From Pedomonas mirosovicensis (GTDB lineage: Bacteria > Pseudomonadota > Alphaproteobacteria > Sphingomonadales > Sphingomonadaceae), in NCBI RefSeq assembly GCF_022569295.1, contig NZ_JAKFIA010000002.1, positions 841,579 to 905,578 of the forward strand: 64,000 bases of DNA. The letters are read 5' to 3'. The translations under genes and the position numbers were made by a program. Positions 35,990 through 46,685 of the stretch are shown piece after piece. The notes under the pieces were generated by a model that saw only the letters and a program-made list of their open reading frames with translations, ran no database searches and was not told the DNA's origin. Within the stretch, counting starts at the first letter, position 1. Every line of letters starts with the position of its first letter.

Positions 35990-38809
35990 TTAGTTCAGCG
36001 AGTAGCGGAAACCGATCGCGAAGGTGCGGCCCGGCAGGCTGTTGCCGAAGTTGGTGGTCTCCGGGCTGCCTGCGCCATCGAAGTAGTAGTAGGACTGGTA
36101 GATTTCGTTGGTCAGGTTAACCGCGTCGAAGGTCAGAGCCATCCGATCGTTGACGTTGTAGGTGAACTGAGCATCGAGGCTCTGCTCGGCCTTGCGCCAG
36201 ATACCGATCGGACCTGCGAACTGGGCCGCCTCGTTGTTGTTGAGGAAGTCGTCGCGCCAGACGTAGGACACGCGCATCCCGACCGGACCATGCTCGTAGG
36301 CGAGCGTGACGTTGTAGGAGATATCCGACACGCCGAAGAAATCCGACGACGCCTCGCCGATGATCTCGCCCTTCTCGTTGGTCAGCGGAATGTTCTGCTT
36401 GGTATCAAGCAAGGTCATGCTGCCCTGGACGCCAAGGCCGTTGAGCAGGCCCGGCAGTTCGGGGAAGTAGACCATGCCGAGTTCAGCACCCTTCATGATG
36501 CCGTTGGACGCATTGACCGGCTGGGTAACGACGAACTGGGTCGCAACATACTTCGGATCGACCAGCTCGCGGACCTGCCGCAGCGGCACCACCAGACCGT
36601 CGATCTTGCGGCGGAACAGGGTGGCGTAGATGGCGCTGTCGTTGGCGAAGTACCACTCGAGGCCAAGGTCAAAGTTCTTGGAGCGGGTCGGCTCCAGATC
36701 CGGGTTGCCGCCCGAGCCCGTGCCGTAGCCGATGTTGGTCAGATCATCCGTGTAGAGGATGAACGGATTGAGATCGACGAAGTTCGGACGGCGGATGGTC
36801 TCGCCATAATTGAAGCGCAGACGCAGGTTGTCCGTGATGTCGTAGCGAAGCGTAACGCTCGGCAGGAACTCGGTAACCTTCTTCGAAGCTGCATCAGAAT
36901 CGCCAGCGCTCAGCTGGTTGAAGAACTGCATGTCGGTCTCGATGCGGACGGCGCGCGCGCCAACCTGCACGAACAGCGGACGACCAAATACGTCATGCTC
37001 CATGTCCGCCTGCACGTAGGCGGATGTGGTCACCTCGTCGAGATCGAAGTTCTTCGCGAACGCCAGCTGATCGCTCAGCACGAGATTCGGATTGACGTTC
37101 TGGTAGAGCTTGCGGAACTCGTCGGCATGATTCCACAGGTAGGAGCCGCTCGGCACCACCCAGGAGGACGGCACATTCGACTTGCCATCGAAGAAGTCGT
37201 TGTTCGTGTGGTAGAGACCCTCATCGAACTCAGACAGCTTGCGGCCAAGGACACCGGCGTTCTGATCGCGCTGGGCTTCGCTGGCCGAGCGAACATCGTG
37301 GCGGAAGCCGAAGCTCAGGCGGGTCAGCAGGCCGCTGTCAAAGTCATAGTCGCCATCGACCGACAAGGTGACTGCCTCACCCTTGCGCTGCACGCCGTTG
37401 TCATAGAACTGCGCCAGGGTCCACTGCGACGGATCGGTCATCAGGCTGTTGTCGCCGAACTCCCACGACGGCAGGCCGCCGCCGGCATTGAAGTCCACGG
37501 TCACAATGTCAGCCACGCGCTCGGTCCGCAGTGCCAGGAAGTTCTGGGTGAACTTGCTGGTCTGGTAGGACAGGTCGGCCGTCAGCTGGAAGTTGTCCGT
37601 GATGTCCCACTTGCCGTTCAGGGCGTAGACGAAGCTGTCGGTCTTCTGCTTGGTCATGTCGCCGCTGTTGAAGCCGTAGATATCACGGACAGTGCGGGAC
37701 TTGATCAGGTTGGAATCCGGATACAGCGTCACGTCACGGTCCGGATTGCCCCACCAATCCACGAACGTGAAGTGCAGGTTATTGAAGGTCTGGTTGCGGA
37801 AGCCGCTGTAGAAGAATTCGAAGGTGTATTCAGACTTTGAATTCGGGCTGTACTGCAGCGCCAGGTTGACCGCCGGGCGTTCGCGCTTGCCGGTCAGGTC
37901 GGCGCCGAACATGGCGTCGCGGCCCAGCAGGTAGGGAACATCCTCGCCGTTGATCGGCAGGGTCGAGTTCGGTGCGGTCGGCAGGCCGGAATTGAGGCCC
38001 GGAATCCAGATCTGCTGGTCGGGAGCGCGGCCGTCGGTCGGCTGGATACGCTCCAGCGGCGCCCAGCCCGCCGGCGGATTGTCAGCAGTGGCAAACGGCA
38101 CAATCGCGCCGGCCGTGATGCTCTGATCGCGGAAGCGGGTGCGCTCGTAGCTGACGTTCAGCAGCGCGCCGAATTCACCGGCGCTGGTCTCCCAGCGGTC
38201 ACTGATGAGGGCGCTGACGTTCGGATTAATCTTGTCCGCCTGCTCGTGATAAACGCCGCGCACGGCGCCGGTGACGGCGAATCCATCAAAATCAAACGGA
38301 CGACGGGTGAACACGTCGATCTGGCCCGCGATGCCGCTTTCAATCTGCTCGGCGTTGCGGGTCTTGAAGACATCGATTCGGCGAACGAGGTTCGCCGGAA
38401 TATCGGCCAGCGCAAAATTCTGGCCCGATGCGGTGAAGATGTTGCGGCCGTTCCAGGTGGTGGTGACGTCATCCAGACCGCGGATGAACACGCGGCCCAC
38501 CTGACCGCTGGCGCGGTCGGTCACCTGAACGCCGGTGATACGCTGCAGCGCCTCGACCACGTTGTTGTCCGGCAGCTTGCCCACGTCTTCCGCGATGATC
38601 GATTCGACGATCTGCGTGGAGTTCTTCTTGACCTCAAGGCCGCCCACCAGAGACGCGCGAACGCCGGTGACGACGATGGCGTCCATCTCCACGGCGGAGC
38701 CGTCGGTCTGCGCCGTCGCTGCGGCATCTTGAGCCATAGCGGATTGAACACCCATGCCCATCATCAGGACGGATGCCGACAGATACAGTTTGCCCTTCAT
38801 GAGCCTCAT
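35990..38809 (-). CDS. TonB-dependent receptor, Caulobacter/Xanthomonas carbohydrate type
   Basis: A signal peptide (ending SAMAQ) leads to a TonB box (MDAIVVTGVRASL), a plug with KLPDNNVVEALQRITGVQV, RVFIRGLDDVTTTWNGRN and a large barrel ending IGFRYSLN. The extended KNSTQIVESIIAEDVGK region is typical of the TIGR01782 group, which in sphingomonads and Caulobacter takes up plant oligosaccharides. I start it at 38809 (MRLMKGKL), where GGGGAGG lies six bases upstream; 38824 would be a TTG. Two copies of the locus operator motif lie upstream, shared with the divergent dehydrogenase gene. Arabinan oligosaccharides are the inferred cargo, because the next gene is an arabinanase. Confidence 0.93.
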   Translation of the reverse strand: MRLMKGKLYLSASVLMMGMGVQSAMAQDAAATAQTDGSAVEMDAIVVTGVRASLVGGLEVKKNSTQIVESIIAEDVGKLPDNNVVEALQRITGVQVTDRASGQVGRVFIRGLDDVTTTWNGRNIFTASGQNFALADIPANLVRRIDVFKTRNAEQIESGIAGQIDVFTRRPFDFDGFAVTGAVRGVYHEQADKINPNVSALISDRWETSAGEFGALLNVSYERTRFRDQSITAGAIVPFATADNPPAGWAPLERIQPTDGRAPDQQIWIPGLNSGLPTAPNSTLPINGEDVPYLLGRDAMFGADLTGKRERPAVNLALQYSPNSKSEYTFEFFYSGFRNQTFNNLHFTFVDWWGNPDRDVTLYPDSNLIKSRTVRDIYGFNSGDMTKQKTDSFVYALNGKWDITDNFQLTADLSYQTSKFTQNFLALRTERVADIVTVDFNAGGGLPSWEFGDNSLMTDPSQWTLAQFYDNGVQRKGEAVTLSVDGDYDFDSGLLTRLSFGFRHDVRSASEAQRDQNAGVLGRKLSEFDEGLYHTNNDFFDGKSNVPSSWVVPSGSYLWNHADEFRKLYQNVNPNLVLSDQLAFAKNFDLDEVTTSAYVQADMEHDVFGRPLFVQVGARAVRIETDMQFFNQLSAGDSDAASKKVTEFLPSVTLRYDITDNLRLRFNYGETIRRPNFVDLNPFILYTDDLTNIGYGTGSGGNPDLEPTRSKNFDLGLEWYFANDSAIYATLFRRKIDGLVVPLRQVRELVDPKYVATQFVVTQPVNASNGIMKGAELGMVYFPELPGLLNGLGVQGSMTLLDTKQNIPLTNEKGEIIGEASSDFFGVSDISYNVTLAYEHGPVGMRVSYVWRDDFLNNNEAAQFAGPIGIWRKAEQSLDAQFTYNVNDRMALTFDAVNLTNEIYQSYYYFDGAGSPETTNFGNSLPGRTFAIGFRYSLN

Positions 38810-38866
38810 TACAAACCTCCCCAAAACAAAGGTGTGCCTATCTCCGATGACGCTTCACCGGGTGGC

Positions 38867-38881
38867 ATTAACTCAGACAAT
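38867..38881. promoter_or_regulatory. Locus operator motif, copy nearer the TonB receptor
   Basis: ATTAACTCAGACAAT, an exact consensus copy, 58 bases upstream of the receptor start. Confidence 0.75.
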
Positions 38882-38917
38882 ATGCTTGTATTGAGGAAAC
38901 GGGCAAGCTATTTTCGC

Positions 38918-38932
38918 ATTAACTCATACAAT
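38918..38932. promoter_or_regulatory. Locus operator motif, copy nearer the dehydrogenase
   Basis: ATTAACTCATACAAT differs from the consensus at one base and lies exactly 51 bases from the first copy in the same orientation, about 93 bases before the dehydrogenase start. A weaker third match (GTATACAATTT) follows at 38944. Confidence 0.72.
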
Positions 38933-39024
38933 TTGATGAAACCGTATACAATTTGGTGGCGACCTCGCCGCGCGGCTTTGGTATTCAGGCCGAGCATCGC
39001 ATCACACCAATCGGAGAGAGTATC

Positions 39025-40600
39025 ATGGTACTGACAGGCGAATTCTTCATCGCAGGGAAAGCACGCAGCTCGAAGGAGACCTTCCGGGCGATCGACCCCG
39101 CGACCGGCGAATCTCTCCCCACGGATTTCAGCATCTCCAGCCTCGATGACGTGACAGAGGCTTGCCAGGCGGCCAGAATCCGCCTTTGTGGAGATGCGCG
39201 GCATCAGCCACGAGCGCCGCGCCGCGCTGCTCGAAGCCATTGCCGACGCCATCATGGAAATCGGCGACGAATTGCTGGAGCGCGCGAACAAGGAAACCGG
39301 CCTGCCGCTGGCGCGTCTGACCGGCGAGCGTGGCCGCACGGTTGGCCAGCTGCGGCTGTTTGCCGCTGAAGTGCGCTCGAACGGCTGGCTGCGCGTTCGC
39401 ATCGACCCGGCCATGCCGGAGCGCACCCCGATGCCGCGGTCTGACCTGCGGATGCAGATGGTGCCGCTGGGCCCGGTCGCCGTGTTTGGCGCCAGCAATT
39501 TCCCGCTCGCCTTCTCCGTCGCGGGCGGTGACACCGCCTCGGCGCTCGCCGCCGGCTGCCCGGTTGTCGTGAAGGGCCACCCGGCCCACCCTGGCACCTC
39601 GGAATTGGTAGCCAAGGCCATCACCAAGGCGGTTGCCGCTACGGGCTTCCCGGCAGGCACCTTCTCGCTGGTGAGCGGCACCAGCTACGAACTGGGCACC
39701 GCGCTCGTCGCCAACCCGGCGATCAAGGCCGTGGGCTTCACCGGTTCGCGCGGCGGCGGCCTCGCCCTGATGAAGGTGGCGAGCGAGCGCGAAGTGCCGA
39801 TTCCGGTCTATGCGGAAATGAGCAGCATCAACCCGATCCTGCTGTTCCCGGCGGCGCTCACCGCGCGGGCCGAGGATCTGGGCCGCGCGTTCGTTGCCTC
39901 GCTCACCATGGGCGCCGGCCAGTTCTGCACCAACCCCGGCCTCGTACTGGCCGTCGATGGCCCGGATCTGGAGCGCTTCATCGCCACCGCCGCCGAGACG
40001 CTGAGCGCCGCGCCGGCCGCGACCATGCTGACGCCGGGCATCTGCCAGGCTTACTCCAAGGGCGTCGAGCAGCTGGCCGCCAACGGCAAGCTGAAGCTGG
40101 TCACCCGTGGCCAGACCGGCGGCGTGAACTCCTGCCAGGCAGCCCTGTTCACGATCTCGGCGGAGGACTTCATGCAGGATGAAAGTGCCGCCCAGGAAGT
40201 GTTCGGCGCGTCCTCCGTGGTGGTGCGCTGCAAGGACAACCAGCAGCTCATCCGGGTGCTCCGCCACATGGAAGGCCAGCTGACCGCCAGCCTGCACTTC
40301 ATCGAGGCCGATCACGCCGCTGTGGCCGAAGTCGTGCCGGTGCTGGAGCGCCTGGCAGGCCGTCTGGTCGCCAACGGTTGGCCGACGGGCGTCGAGGTTT
40401 GCCACGCGATGGTGCATGGCGGCCCGTTCCCGTCCACCTCGGATGGCCGCAGCACCTCGGTCGGCACGCTTGCCATCGAGCGCTTCCTGCGCCCGGTCTG
40501 CTATCAGGATTTCCCGAACGGTCTGCTGCCGGAGGTTCTCCGCAACGGCAATCAGAAGGGCATCCCGCACCGTCTGGACGGCGTCTACAAGGCCGACTGA
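39025..40600 (+). CDS. 2-oxoglutarate semialdehyde (2,5-dioxovalerate) dehydrogenase
   Basis: This aldehyde dehydrogenase catalyses the last step of the oxidative pentose route, making 2-oxoglutarate. Landmarks: [20 protein letters not shown], the cofactor-site segment [14 protein letters not shown], Glu in [11 protein letters not shown] and catalytic Cys in [14 protein letters not shown]. The frame is interrupted near 39175: deleting one A (CCAGAATCC to CCGAATCC) joins [18 protein letters not shown] and gives 524 residues, the usual size. Unlike most shifts in the window this is an extra base outside a homopolymer. The start ATG at 39025 has GGAGAGAG close upstream. It begins the operon with the KDA dehydratase and arabinose dehydrogenase genes. 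Confidence 0.9.
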
Positions 40601-40654
40601 TCCAGCGCATACCAACAACCCATGAGAAGAAGTTAGAGTAAGGGGAGAAGAACC

Positions 40655-41640
40655 GTGAAGCTGGTTCAGTTACGGGCCCAGGACGGCACGCGGATCGTTG
40701 CCGCAGTGGACAATGACGGCGTTGCGCGCCGTATCGACGGCGCCACCAGCACCTATGCGCTGGCGCTGGAGGCGATCAATGCGGGGCATAAGCTGGCCGA
40801 TGTCGTGGCCGCCCGCCTGACCAGCGACGTGGTGGATCTTCAAGCAGCAGCCGCCGAAGGGCGGCTGCTGCCCCGATCGATCATGCAGACCCTGCCCACG
40901 TGCACCTGACCGGCACCGGCCTCACCCACCTGGGTTCGGCCGAGGGCCGCGATAAGATGCACAAGGCCGCCGCCGGCGAGAAGATGACCGATTCCATGCG
41001 GATGTTCCTCCTCGGCGTCGAGGGCGGCAAGCCGGAGGGTGGCAAGCCGGGCGTGCAGCCGGAATGGTTCTACAAGGGCAACGGCACCTGCATGGTGGCC
41101 TCGGGCGAGGATCTGGTCTCCCCGCACTTCGCGCTCGACGGCAGCGAGGAGCCGGAGATCGCCGGCATCTACATCATTGACCAGGACGGCAATCCGCGCC
41201 GCCTGGGCTTTGCGCTCGCCAACGAATTCTCCGACCACGTGACCGAGCGCGGCAACTACCTGTGGCTTGCCCACTCCAAGCTGCGCCCGGCCTCCGTCGG
41301 CGCGGAGCTGCTGGTCGGCAGCCTGCCGGAGGACGTGCGCGGCACCAGCCGCATCGTCCGCAACGGCGAGGTGATCTGGGAAAAGCCGTTCCTCTCCGGT
41401 GAGGCGAACATGTCCCACACCATTGCCAACCTGGAGCACCACCACTTCAAGTATCAGCTGTTCCGCCAGCCGGGCGACGTGCACATCCACTTCTTCGGCA
41501 CCGCCACCCTCTCCTTCTCGGACGGCCTCACCACCCAGGAAGGCGACGTTTTCGAGGTGTCCGCCGCGCCGTTCAGCCTGCCGCTGCGGAATCGCCTCCG
41601 CATCGCCGAGGCTGAAACCGTCGCCGTGAAGGAGCTGTAA
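40655..41640 (+). CDS. 2-keto-3-deoxy-L-arabinonate dehydratase, FAH/GguC (AraD1) type
   Basis: It converts 2-keto-3-deoxy-L-arabinonate to 2-oxoglutarate semialdehyde. The fumarylacetoacetase-like fold is seen in the core: THLGSAEGRDKMHKAA, the metal-site acidic cluster in EEPEIAGIYIIDQDGNPRRL, GFALANEFSDHVTERGNYLW and HSKLRPASVGAELLV. The closing QEGDVFEVSAAPFSLPLRN matches the GguC/AraD1 branch rather than classical FAH. The frame shifts at the C4 run 40871-40874; one added C reads LLPPIDHADPAHVHLTGTGL and gives 328 residues, normal for the family. The neighbours catalyse the flanking pathway steps. The next gene starts two bases after its stop. Confidence 0.88.
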
Positions 41641-41642
41641 GC

Positions 41643-42575
41643 ATGGCGCCGATCAAAATCGCGCTGGTCGGCATCGGCAAGATTGCCCGCGACCAGCACA
41701 TTCCGGCGCTCGCGGCCAGCCAGGATTATGAACTGGTTGCCGCCGTCACCCGCCACACCGGGCCGGAAGGCATTCCCTCCTTCCGCACCATCGAGGAAAT
41801 GCTGGCGGCAAAGATCGAGGTCGATGCCGTCTCCCTGTGCACGCCGCCAGTCGGCCGCTATGCGCTGGCGCGCACGGCGATTGCCGCCGGCCTGCATGTG
41901 ATGCTGGAAAAGCCGCCCGCCGCCAGCGTGACCGAGGTGGAAGATCTGGCCGACGCGGCGCGCCGGCGCGGCGTCAGCCTCTACACCACCTGGCACACCC
42001 GCGCTGCCCCAGCGATTGAACCGGCGCGCAACTGGGTGGCCGACCGCAACCTGCGCGATGTCGTCATCACCTGGCGCGAGGACGTGAAGAAATGGCACCC
42101 CGGCCAGGCGTGGATCTGGGAGCCGGGCGGCCTTGGCGTGTTCGATCCGGGCATCAACGCCCTGTCGGCCATCACCCGCATCATGCCGAACCACCTGCAT
42201 CTGACCGATGCGGAGCTGTTCTTCCCGTCCAACCGCGCTGCGCCGATCGCCGCGCACCTGACCATGAGCGATGCGAACGGCACGCCGGTGCGCGCCGAAT
42301 TCGACTGGCGCGAGCAGGGTTCGGAGCGCTGGGACATCGACATCGTGACCGACTGCGGCCGCCTCGCCCTCTCCAAGGGCGGCGCGCGCCTTGCCATCGG
42401 CGGGGACGTGCAGGTCGATGGCGGCGCGATCGATGCTGAATATCCGGGCCTCTATGCCCGATTCGCCGAACTGGTTCGCAATGGGGAGAGCGAGGTTGAC
42501 CTTGCCCCGTTCCGGCTGGTGGCCGACGCCTTCATGCTGGGCCGCCGCACCATCGTCGAACCGTTTGTTGAATAA
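41643..42575 (+). CDS. araA: L-arabinose 1-dehydrogenase, Gfo/Idh/MocA family
   Basis: It oxidises L-arabinose (often D-galactose too) to the lactone with NAD(P)+. The Rossmann start IALVGIGKIARDQHIPAL, the catalytic-lysine region MLEKPPAASVTEVEDLA, and EDVKKWHPGQAWIWEPGGLG with FDPGINALS closely match my memory of the Azospirillum brasilense enzyme, called AraA in that pathway (not the isomerase named araA in enterics). The 310-residue length fits. It sits in the same operon as the downstream pathway enzymes and has no signal peptide, so oxidation is cytoplasmic. Activity on galactose cannot be excluded. Confidence 0.9.
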   Translation: MAPIKIALVGIGKIARDQHIPALAASQDYELVAAVTRHTGPEGIPSFRTIEEMLAAKIEVDAVSLCTPPVGRYALARTAIAAGLHVMLEKPPAASVTEVEDLADAARRRGVSLYTTWHTRAAPAIEPARNWVADRNLRDVVITWREDVKKWHPGQAWIWEPGGLGVFDPGINALSAITRIMPNHLHLTDAELFFPSNRAAPIAAHLTMSDANGTPVRAEFDWREQGSERWDIDIVTDCGRLALSKGGARLAIGGDVQVDGGAIDAEYPGLYARFAELVRNGESEVDLAPFRLVADAFMLGRRTIVEPFVE

Positions 42576-42609
42576 AGAAACTACGCTGCAATAAAGGGGA
42601 GAATAACGC

Positions 42610-44190
42610 GTGGGCATTGCCTTGAAGTTGAAATCCGTCGCGGGCGCTGCCGTGACGGCGCTGGGCGTGCTGGCCCTCACCAGCCCGCAATCGGCCATGG
42701 CGAAGAGCGATCCGGTGCCGGTCTCCGTTTCGGTGGACCCGGCCAAGACTGGCCCTGTCATCAACCGCGATATCTATGGCCAGTTCGCCGAACACCTGGG
42801 CCGCGGCATCTATGAAGGCATCTGGGTTGGGGAAAACTCTTCCATTCCCAACACCAAGGGCTATCGCAACGACGTGCTCGAGGCGCTGCGGAAGATCCGC
42901 GTGCCGGTCATCCGCTGGCCGGGCGGCTGCTTCGCCGACGAGTACAACTGGCGCGACGGTATCGGCCCGCGCGACAAGCGCCCGGTGCGCGTCAACACCC
43001 ACTGGGGTGGCGTGACCGAGAACAACGAATTCGGCACCCACGAATTCCTCGACTTCACCGAACTGGTGGGCGCGGAAGCCTATGTGGCCGGCAACATGGG
43101 CAGCGGCACCCCGCGCGAAATGGCTGAATGGGTGGAGTACATGACCTCCGACAGCCAGTCGTCGCTGGCCAACGAGCGCCGCGCCAACGGCCGCGACAAG
43201 CCGTGGAAGGTGAAGTACTTCGGCATCGGCAACGAGAGCTGGGGCTGCGGCGGCAACATGCGTCCGGAATATTCGGCCGACCTGCACCGCCGTTACCAGA
43301 CCTTCGTGAAGGCGCCGCGCGAAAATCCGGTCATCAAGGTGGCCACCGGCGCGAACGTCGATGACTACAACTTCACCAAGGTGCTGATGGAACGCGCCGC
43401 CCATCAGATGGACGCCATCAGCCTTCACTACTACACTTTCACCCACAGCTGGGAAGACAAGGGTCCGGCCACCGGCTTCAATGAAGACGGCTGGGCCACC
43501 ACCCTGCAGAACGCCCTGCGGATGGACGAGCTGCTGACCAAGCACTCCGCCATCATGGACCAGTACGACCCGCAGAAGCGCGTCGGCCTGTTCGTGGACG
43601 AGTGGGGCACCTGGTTCAACCAGGAGCCGGGCTCGACGCCGGGCTTCCTCTACCAGCAGAACAGCCTGCGCGACGCGGAAGTAGCGGCACTGACGCTGAA
43701 CATCTTCCACCGTCACACCGACCGCGTGCGGATGGCCAACATCGCGCAGATGATCAACGTCCTTCAGGCGATGATCCTGACCGACAAGGAAAAGATGATC
43801 CTGACGCCGACCTACCACGTGTTCGACCTGTACGTGCCGTTCCAGGGCGCGACCCCGGTCAACGCGTCGGTTGAAGCGCCGGCGTACAAGAAGGGCGACG
43901 TTACCCTGCCGCGCGTCGACGTGTCCGCTGCCCGCGATACCTCGGGCAAGCTGCACATCGCGCTGGTCAACCTGGACCCGACCCGTCCGGCACGTGTCAC
44001 CACCGACATCGCCGGCGTGAAGGTGAAGGGCGCCAAGGGCCGCGTGCTGACCGCCGACAAGATCGACGCCCACAACACCTTCGACAACCCGAACGTCGTC
44101 AAGCCGGTGGCGTTCAGCGGCCGCGTCGAAGGCTGCAAGCTGGTGTTCGACCTGCCGGCCAAGTCGGTCGCCGTCGTCGCCGTCGACTAA
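42610..44190 (+). CDS. GH51 alpha-L-arabinofuranosidase, exported
   Basis: A second GH51 enzyme, distinct from the one at 32327. A signal peptide (residues 1-31, ending PQSAMAKS) sends it to the periplasm or outside. Acid/base Glu209 is in [13 protein letters not shown] and nucleophile Glu331 in [31 protein letters not shown] is the conserved strand. It has 526 residues and an intact frame. The start is GTG at 42610, with GGGGAGA about eight bases upstream. It follows the catabolic genes after 34 bases without a terminator. It would debranch or shorten arabinan before uptake, while the other GH51 finishes inside. Confidence 0.94.
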   Translation: MGIALKLKSVAGAAVTALGVLALTSPQSAMAKSDPVPVSVSVDPAKTGPVINRDIYGQFAEHLGRGIYEGIWVGENSSIPNTKGYRNDVLEALRKIRVPVIRWPGGCFADEYNWRDGIGPRDKRPVRVNTHWGGVTENNEFGTHEFLDFTELVGAEAYVAGNMGSGTPREMAEWVEYMTSDSQSSLANERRANGRDKPWKVKYFGIGNESWGCGGNMRPEYSADLHRRYQTFVKAPRENPVIKVATGANVDDYNFTKVLMERAAHQMDAISLHYYTFTHSWEDKGPATGFNEDGWATTLQNALRMDELLTKHSAIMDQYDPQKRVGLFVDEWGTWFNQEPGSTPGFLYQQNSLRDAEVAALTLNIFHRHTDRVRMANIAQMINVLQAMILTDKEKMILTPTYHVFDLYVPFQGATPVNASVEAPAYKKGDVTLPRVDVSAARDTSGKLHIALVNLDPTRPARVTTDIAGVKVKGAKGRVLTADKIDAHNTFDNPNVVKPVAFSGRVEGCKLVFDLPAKSVAVVAVD

Positions 44191-44206
44191 GGGAAATACC
44201 GACCTT

Positions 44207-44292
44207 GCGGGAGGAATGTACAGTTCCTCCCGCATCTCCCTTTCGTTTTATCGGGCCGCACCTGCTCCATCGGATGCGTCCCCATAAAACGA
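44207..44292. repeat. Hairpin repeat, locus 2 of 3
   Basis: GCGGGAGGAA (44207-44216) pairs with TTCCTCCCGC (44224-44233) around a 7-base loop, then comes CTCCCTTTCGTTTTATCGGG, nearly the same as at the other two loci. TCGTTTTAT (44243-44251) also forms an inverted repeat with ATAAAACGA (44284-44292). Here it lies between two co-directional genes. Confidence 0.7.
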
Positions 44293-44319
44293 CCAGAACC
44301 ATCAAAGGGGAACTCGCAC

Positions 44320-46655
44320 ATGCTCTCGCGCCGCACCTTTCTGCTCTCGGCCAGTGCGGTGGCGCTGGCGGGCCCCGCCCTTGCGGAAGCCCTCGGAAAG
44401 TCAGCGCGGGAGCGTGTGCGCCCCCTCCCCCTCGAGGCCGTGCGCCTAAAACCCTCCATCCAGAAAAACGCGCTCGAGGCGAACCGCCGTTATTTGCTGG
44501 AGCTGCAGCCGGACCGGCTGCTTCACAATTTCCACAAGAGCGCCGGGCTGCCCCCAAGGGCGAGGTCTATGGCGGCTGGGAAGCCCGCGGCATCGCCGGG
44601 CACACGCTCGGCCACTACCTCTCCGCCTGCTCGTTGATGTTCGCGCAGACGGGCGACAAGGAGGTTCAGGCCCGCATCCAGTACATGGTTGCCGAACTTG
44701 CCCGCTGTCAGGCGGCCCACGGCGATGGTTATGTCGGCGGCACCACGGTCGAGCGCGATGGCAAGGTGCTCGATGGCAAGATCGTGTTCGAGGAAATCCG
44801 GCGCGGGGATATCCGCACCGGCGGGTTCGACATCAACGGCGGCTGGGTGCCGCTCTACACTTGGCACAAGGTTCACGCCGGTCTCATCGATGCCTACCGG
44901 CTGGGCAAGGAGCCGCGCGCGCTCGACGTGATGCTCGGCATGGCCGATTATCTGGCAACCATTCTGGAGCAGCTTTCCGACGCGCAGATGCAAAAGCTGC
45001 TGGCTGCCGAATATGGCGGCCTCAACGACAGCTACGCCGAAACCTATGCGCTGACCGGCAACCCGCGCTATCTAAAACTGGCGGAGCGCATCCGCGACCG
45101 CAAGGTGCTGGACCCGATCACGGCAGGAAAGAATATCCTCCCCGGCCTACACGCCAACACGCAGATCCCCAAGATCATCGGCCTGGCGCGGCTTTACGAG
45201 CTGACTGGCGAGCCCGGCCACGCGCAGGCGGCGCGCTTCTTCCACAAGACCGTGCTCGACCACCATTCTTACGTGATCGGCGGCAATTCCGAGCGCGAGC
45301 ATTTCGGCCCGCCGGATGTGCTGTCCCCTTACATCACCGACCGCACCTGCGAGGCCTGCAACAGCTACAACATGCTGAAGCTGACCCGGCACCTCTACGC
45401 GTGGGAGCCGGAGGCCCATTACTTCGACTATTTCGAGCGGGTGCACCTCAACCACATCATGGCGCACCAGCACCCAGAGACCGGCATGTTCGTCTATTTC
45501 ATGCCGCTGACCTCGGGCGCGCGCCGCACCTACTCAACGCCGGATGACAGCTTCTGGTGCTGCGTCGGATCCGGTATCGAAAGCCATTCCAAGCACGGCG
45601 ACTCCATCTACTGGGAAAACGGCAGGACGCTCTACGTAAACCTGTTCACCCCCTCGACGCTCGACTGGGCGGAGAAGGGCATGGCGTTCGAGCTGGACAC
45701 CCAATATCCCTTCAGCGAGACGGTGACGCTGCGGGTCACCCGCACCTCCGGCCTGCCGCTGGACATCGCGCTGCGCCTGCCCGGCTGGTGCGAAAACCCG
45801 GCAGTGTTCCTGAACGGCAAGCCCGCTGCATTCGAGCGCCAGCGCGGCTATGCCATTCTCAAACGCCAATGGCGGGTGGGCGATCGCATCGAACTTGCCT
45901 TGCCGATGCCGCTGCGGACCGAGGCGACGCCGGACAATCCGCGCCTGCTCGCCTTCCTCCACGGCCCGCTGGTGCTCGCCGCCGATCTCGGCCCGGCAGA
46001 CAAGCATTTCGAGCAGCAGACCCCGGCGCTGGTCTCGCCCGACCCGCTCAAGGCGCTGAAGCCAGTGGATGCGGCGCAGCATGTGTTCCGCATGGAAGGC
46101 GCGGTGCCGCAGGCGCTGACGCTGCGCCCCTTCTTCAACCAGTACGACAACCGCACGGCGGTCTACTTCCCCATCTTCAGCCAGGCCGAATGGGCGGGCG
46201 AGCGCGAAGCGTTCCTTGCCGCGCAAAGGGAAAAGGCGGCGCTGGAGAAGCGCACGGTCGATGTGGTCTTCCTCGGCGAAATGCAGCCCGAACGCGATCA
46301 TAATTTCCGCTCCAACCACAGCGATCTGCTCTCCTGGCAGGGCCGCAGCGGCCGTCAGGCATGGTGGGGCGAGGGCAATTACATCGAGGTGGACATGGCC
46401 GTCCGCCCCGGCCCCATGGTGCTGCGCGCCCTCTACTGGGGCGAGGAAGTGAACAAGAACTTCGATATCCTCATCGATGGCAAACGCCTCGTGAACGAGC
46501 GCCGTCAGGCCGAGCCGGTAAAGAAGTTCGTCTCCGTGGACTATGCCCTTCCCGAGGCGCTGATCCGCGGCAAATCCACCATCGCCGTGCGCTTCGAAAC
46601 CCGCGGCAGCGACGCGCCGGTTTATGAGCTGCGAACGCTGACGGCTGGCAAGTGA
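44320..46655 (+). CDS. GH127/GH146-like beta-L-arabinofuranosidase, Tat-exported
   Basis: A Tat-type signal (SRRTFLLSASAVALAGPALA) leads a (alpha/alpha)6-barrel of the DUF1680 type. The zinc-cysteine active site is complete: Glu and Cys in TCEACNSYNMLKLTRHLY and the double cysteine in DDSFWCCVGSG. RGIAGHTLGHYLSACSLMF, GGLNDSYAETYALTGNPRYL and SYVIGGNSEREHFG are also family-like, and the C-terminal part resembles DUF4986. These enzymes release beta-L-arabinofuranose from plant glycans. The frame shifts at the C5 run 44551-44555; one added C reads SAGLPPKGEVYGGWEARG and gives 778 residues, normal size. It follows the exported GH51 across a hairpin repeat. GH127 and GH146 cannot be separated by eye. 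Confidence 0.9.
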
Positions 46656-46685
46656 ATGTTTGTGTAAGGGGGCATGGAAATGAAA

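Noticed and set aside
35732..37840. A 702-codon open frame antisense to a TonB receptor and GH43
   Set aside because: It crosses two well-supported genes and an intergenic gap and has no family-like sequence.
44540..44560. Programmed ribosomal frameshifting in the GH127-like gene and others
   Set aside because: No slippery heptamer plus downstream structure is evident, the shifts fall at different relative positions, and the same one-base loss recurs in unrelated genes.
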